Positions 13,254 through 14,696 of a DNA stretch of 14,696 bases are shown here, one piece after another. Numbering within the stretch: position 1 is the stretch's first letter; the number at the start of each line of letters is the position of its first letter. The notes beneath the pieces were generated by a model that did no database searches, was not told the DNA's origin, and saw only the letters and a program-made list of their open reading frames with translations. The stretch comes from Lachnospiraceae bacterium. Its GTDB lineage: Bacteria; Bacillota; Clostridia; Lachnospirales; Lachnospiraceae. Where the stretch lies: assembly GCA_004552595.1 (NCBI GenBank), contig SFNX01000063.1, positions 1-14,696 on the forward strand, in the 5' to 3' direction. Made by a program: the position numbers and the translations under genes.

Positions 13254-14696
13254 ATGCTTTACGTTGGTGTTGATTTAGGAACATCCGCTGTCAAAATGCT
13301 TCTTATGAGAAACGACGGCAAAATTGAAAAAATTGTATCAAAGGAATATCCGCTTAGTTTCCCTCATCCGGGTTGGTCAGAGCAGAAGCCTGAGGACTGG
13401 TGGACACAGGTTATGGCAGGACTTAAGGAATTACTGTCAGAGTGTGATAAATCACAGGTTGCAGGAATAAGCTTTGGTGGACAGATGCATGGTCTTGTAA
13501 TTCTTGATAAGGACGATAACGTAATCAGGCCTGCAATCTTATGGAATGACGGACGTACTACTAAGGAGACAGAATACCTTAACAATGTTATTGGTAAGGA
13601 TAAGCTTTCACAGTATACAGCTAACATTGCTTTTGCAGGGTTTACTGCACCAAAGATTCTCTGGGTTAAAGAAAATGAACCTGAGAATTTTGCAAAGATC
13701 GCTAAGATAATGCTTCCTAAGGACTATATTGCATATAAGCTTTCAGGTGTGCATTGTACAGATGTATCCGATGCATCGGGAATGCTTTTATTTGATGTTA
13801 AGAATAAATGCTGGTCTAAGGAAATGATGGAAATCTGTTCAGTTAAGGAAGAACAGCTTGCTAAGATTTTCGAGAGCTATGAGGTAGTTGGATGCGTTAA
13901 GGAAGAAATAGCAAAAGAGCTTGGAATTCCTGCTGACTGTAAAGTTGTGGCAGGTGCCGGAGATAATGCTGCTGCGGCAATCGGAACAGGTACTGTTGGC
14001 GATGCAATGTGCAACATTTCACTTGGTACATCAGGTACAATCTTTATTTCAAGCAAGGAATTTACAGTTGATGATAACAATGCACTTCATGCATTTGCTC
14101 ATTCAGACGGAAATTATCACTTAATGGGATGTATGCTCTCAGCTGCATCATGTAATAAGTGGTGGATGGAAGACATCCTTAAGACTAGTGAATTTGCAAA
14201 GGAGCAGGAAGGCATCGATGCTAAGCTTGGAGAGAATAACGTATTCTTCCTTCCTTATCTTATGGGAGAGCGTTCGCCTCATAATAATGCAGATGCAAGA
14301 GCTATGTTTATTGGTATGAGTATGGATACTACAAGAGCTGATATGACTCAGGCAGTGCTTGAAGGCGTATGCTTTGGCATCAGAGATTCCTTTGAAGTTG
14401 CTAAGGCACAGGGAATCAATATTACTAAGACTAAGATATGCGGAGGCGGCGCAAAGTCACCGTTATGGAAGAAGATGATGGCTAATGTCCTTGGTATTCC
14501 TGTTCAGGAAATTGAATCTGAAGAAGGACCGGGATATGGCGGAGCAATCCTTGCAGCTGTAGGATGTAAAGAGTTTGCTTCAGTTGAAGAGGCAGCAGAA
14601 AAGCTCGTTAAGGTTGTCGGAGAAGTTACTCCTGATAAAGAACTTACGGCCAAGTATGAAGAAAAGTATCAGAAGTTCAGAAAGCTTTATCCGGCA
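13254..14696 (+). CDS. xylB: Xylulokinase, almost complete (3' end outside window)
   Basis: The frame is open for 481 codons from the ATG at 13254 to the window end, so only a few C-terminal residues are probably missing (family length about 485-500). It is a FGGY-family sugar kinase: the N-terminal phosphate-binding GVDLGTSAVK (5-14), GGQMHGLV near residue 78 as typical of xylulokinases, the catalytic-base region GAGDN with Asp237, equivalent to the known catalytic Asp233 of Escherichia coli XylB, then SLGTSGT and the C-terminal ATP-binding CGGGAKSPLW. It phosphorylates D-xylulose to xylulose 5-phosphate with ATP in the cytoplasm, feeding the pentose phosphate or phosphoketolase route. The start is fixed by AAGGAGG at 13241-13247. 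It follows its own promoter and a candidate operator. Xylose isomerase is not seen in the window and may lie downstream. Confidence 0.93.
   Translation, partial: MLYVGVDLGTSAVKMLLMRNDGKIEKIVSKEYPLSFPHPGWSEQKPEDWWTQVMAGLKELLSECDKSQVAGISFGGQMHGLVILDKDDNVIRPAILWNDGRTTKETEYLNNVIGKDKLSQYTANIAFAGFTAPKILWVKENEPENFAKIAKIMLPKDYIAYKLSGVHCTDVSDASGMLLFDVKNKCWSKEMMEICSVKEEQLAKIFESYEVVGCVKEEIAKELGIPADCKVVAGAGDNAAAAIGTGTVGDAMCNISLGTSGTIFISSKEFTVDDNNALHAFAHSDGNYHLMGCMLSAASCNKWWMEDILKTSEFAKEQEGIDAKLGENNVFFLPYLMGERSPHNNADARAMFIGMSMDTTRADMTQAVLEGVCFGIRDSFEVAKAQGINITKTKICGGGAKSPLWKKMMANVLGIPVQEIESEEGPGYGGAILAAVGCKEFASVEEAAEKLVKVVGEVTPDKELTAKYEEKYQKFRKLYPA

Overview
The window looks like a chromosomal segment of a low-GC, Gram-positive gut or rumen Clostridia, most likely Lachnospiraceae (Butyrivibrio/Roseburia/Agathobacter/Coprococcus type). 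This is inferred from the AT-rich sequence, strong AGGAGG ribosome binding sites, a lipoprotein-type solute-binding protein with an acidic Ala/Glu linker, and a xylan-oligosaccharide utilisation locus beside an exopolysaccharide cluster. No sequence search was possible, so the genus is not established.

Left part (1-6321, all + strand): the end of a surface-polysaccharide cluster. It holds the C-terminal part of a probable family 2 glycosyltransferase, an asparagine-synthase-type amidotransferase starting one base after it, a fused ABC exporter/flippase, a second GT2 glycosyltransferase and a GT11-type alpha-1,2-fucosyltransferase. Spacing is tight and no internal terminator was seen, so one transcript is likely. 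Together they would build, possibly amidate, and translocate a fucose-containing glycan.

Middle (6322-7661): a convergent hairpin terminator belonging to the minus-strand AraC-family regulator (6393-7253), then a 408-bp AT-rich divergent control region. That region holds a promoter candidate in each direction, two pairs of helically phased direct repeats (spacings of 21 and 41 bp) that look like AraC-type operators, and a structured 5' leader with two hairpins whose loops are perfectly complementary.

Right part (7662-14696, + strand): an oligosaccharide-uptake operon of lipoprotein binding protein, two CUT1-type permeases and a cytoplasmic GH3 glycosidase resembling beta-xylosidases. A terminator follows, then a separately promoted, nearly complete xylulokinase gene cut by the window end. 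The logical pathway is import of xylo-oligosaccharides, cleavage to xylose, isomerisation (xylA not in the window) and phosphorylation to xylulose 5-phosphate. No ATPase gene accompanies the transporter, so a shared MsmK/UgpC-type ATPase elsewhere is expected.

The least explained parts are regulatory: the overlapping alternative hairpins between the binding-protein gene and the permeases (9088-9163), the complementary-loop leader (7569-7636), the phased repeats (7321-7470), and the nested dyads at the predicted transcription start of xylulokinase (13184-13229).
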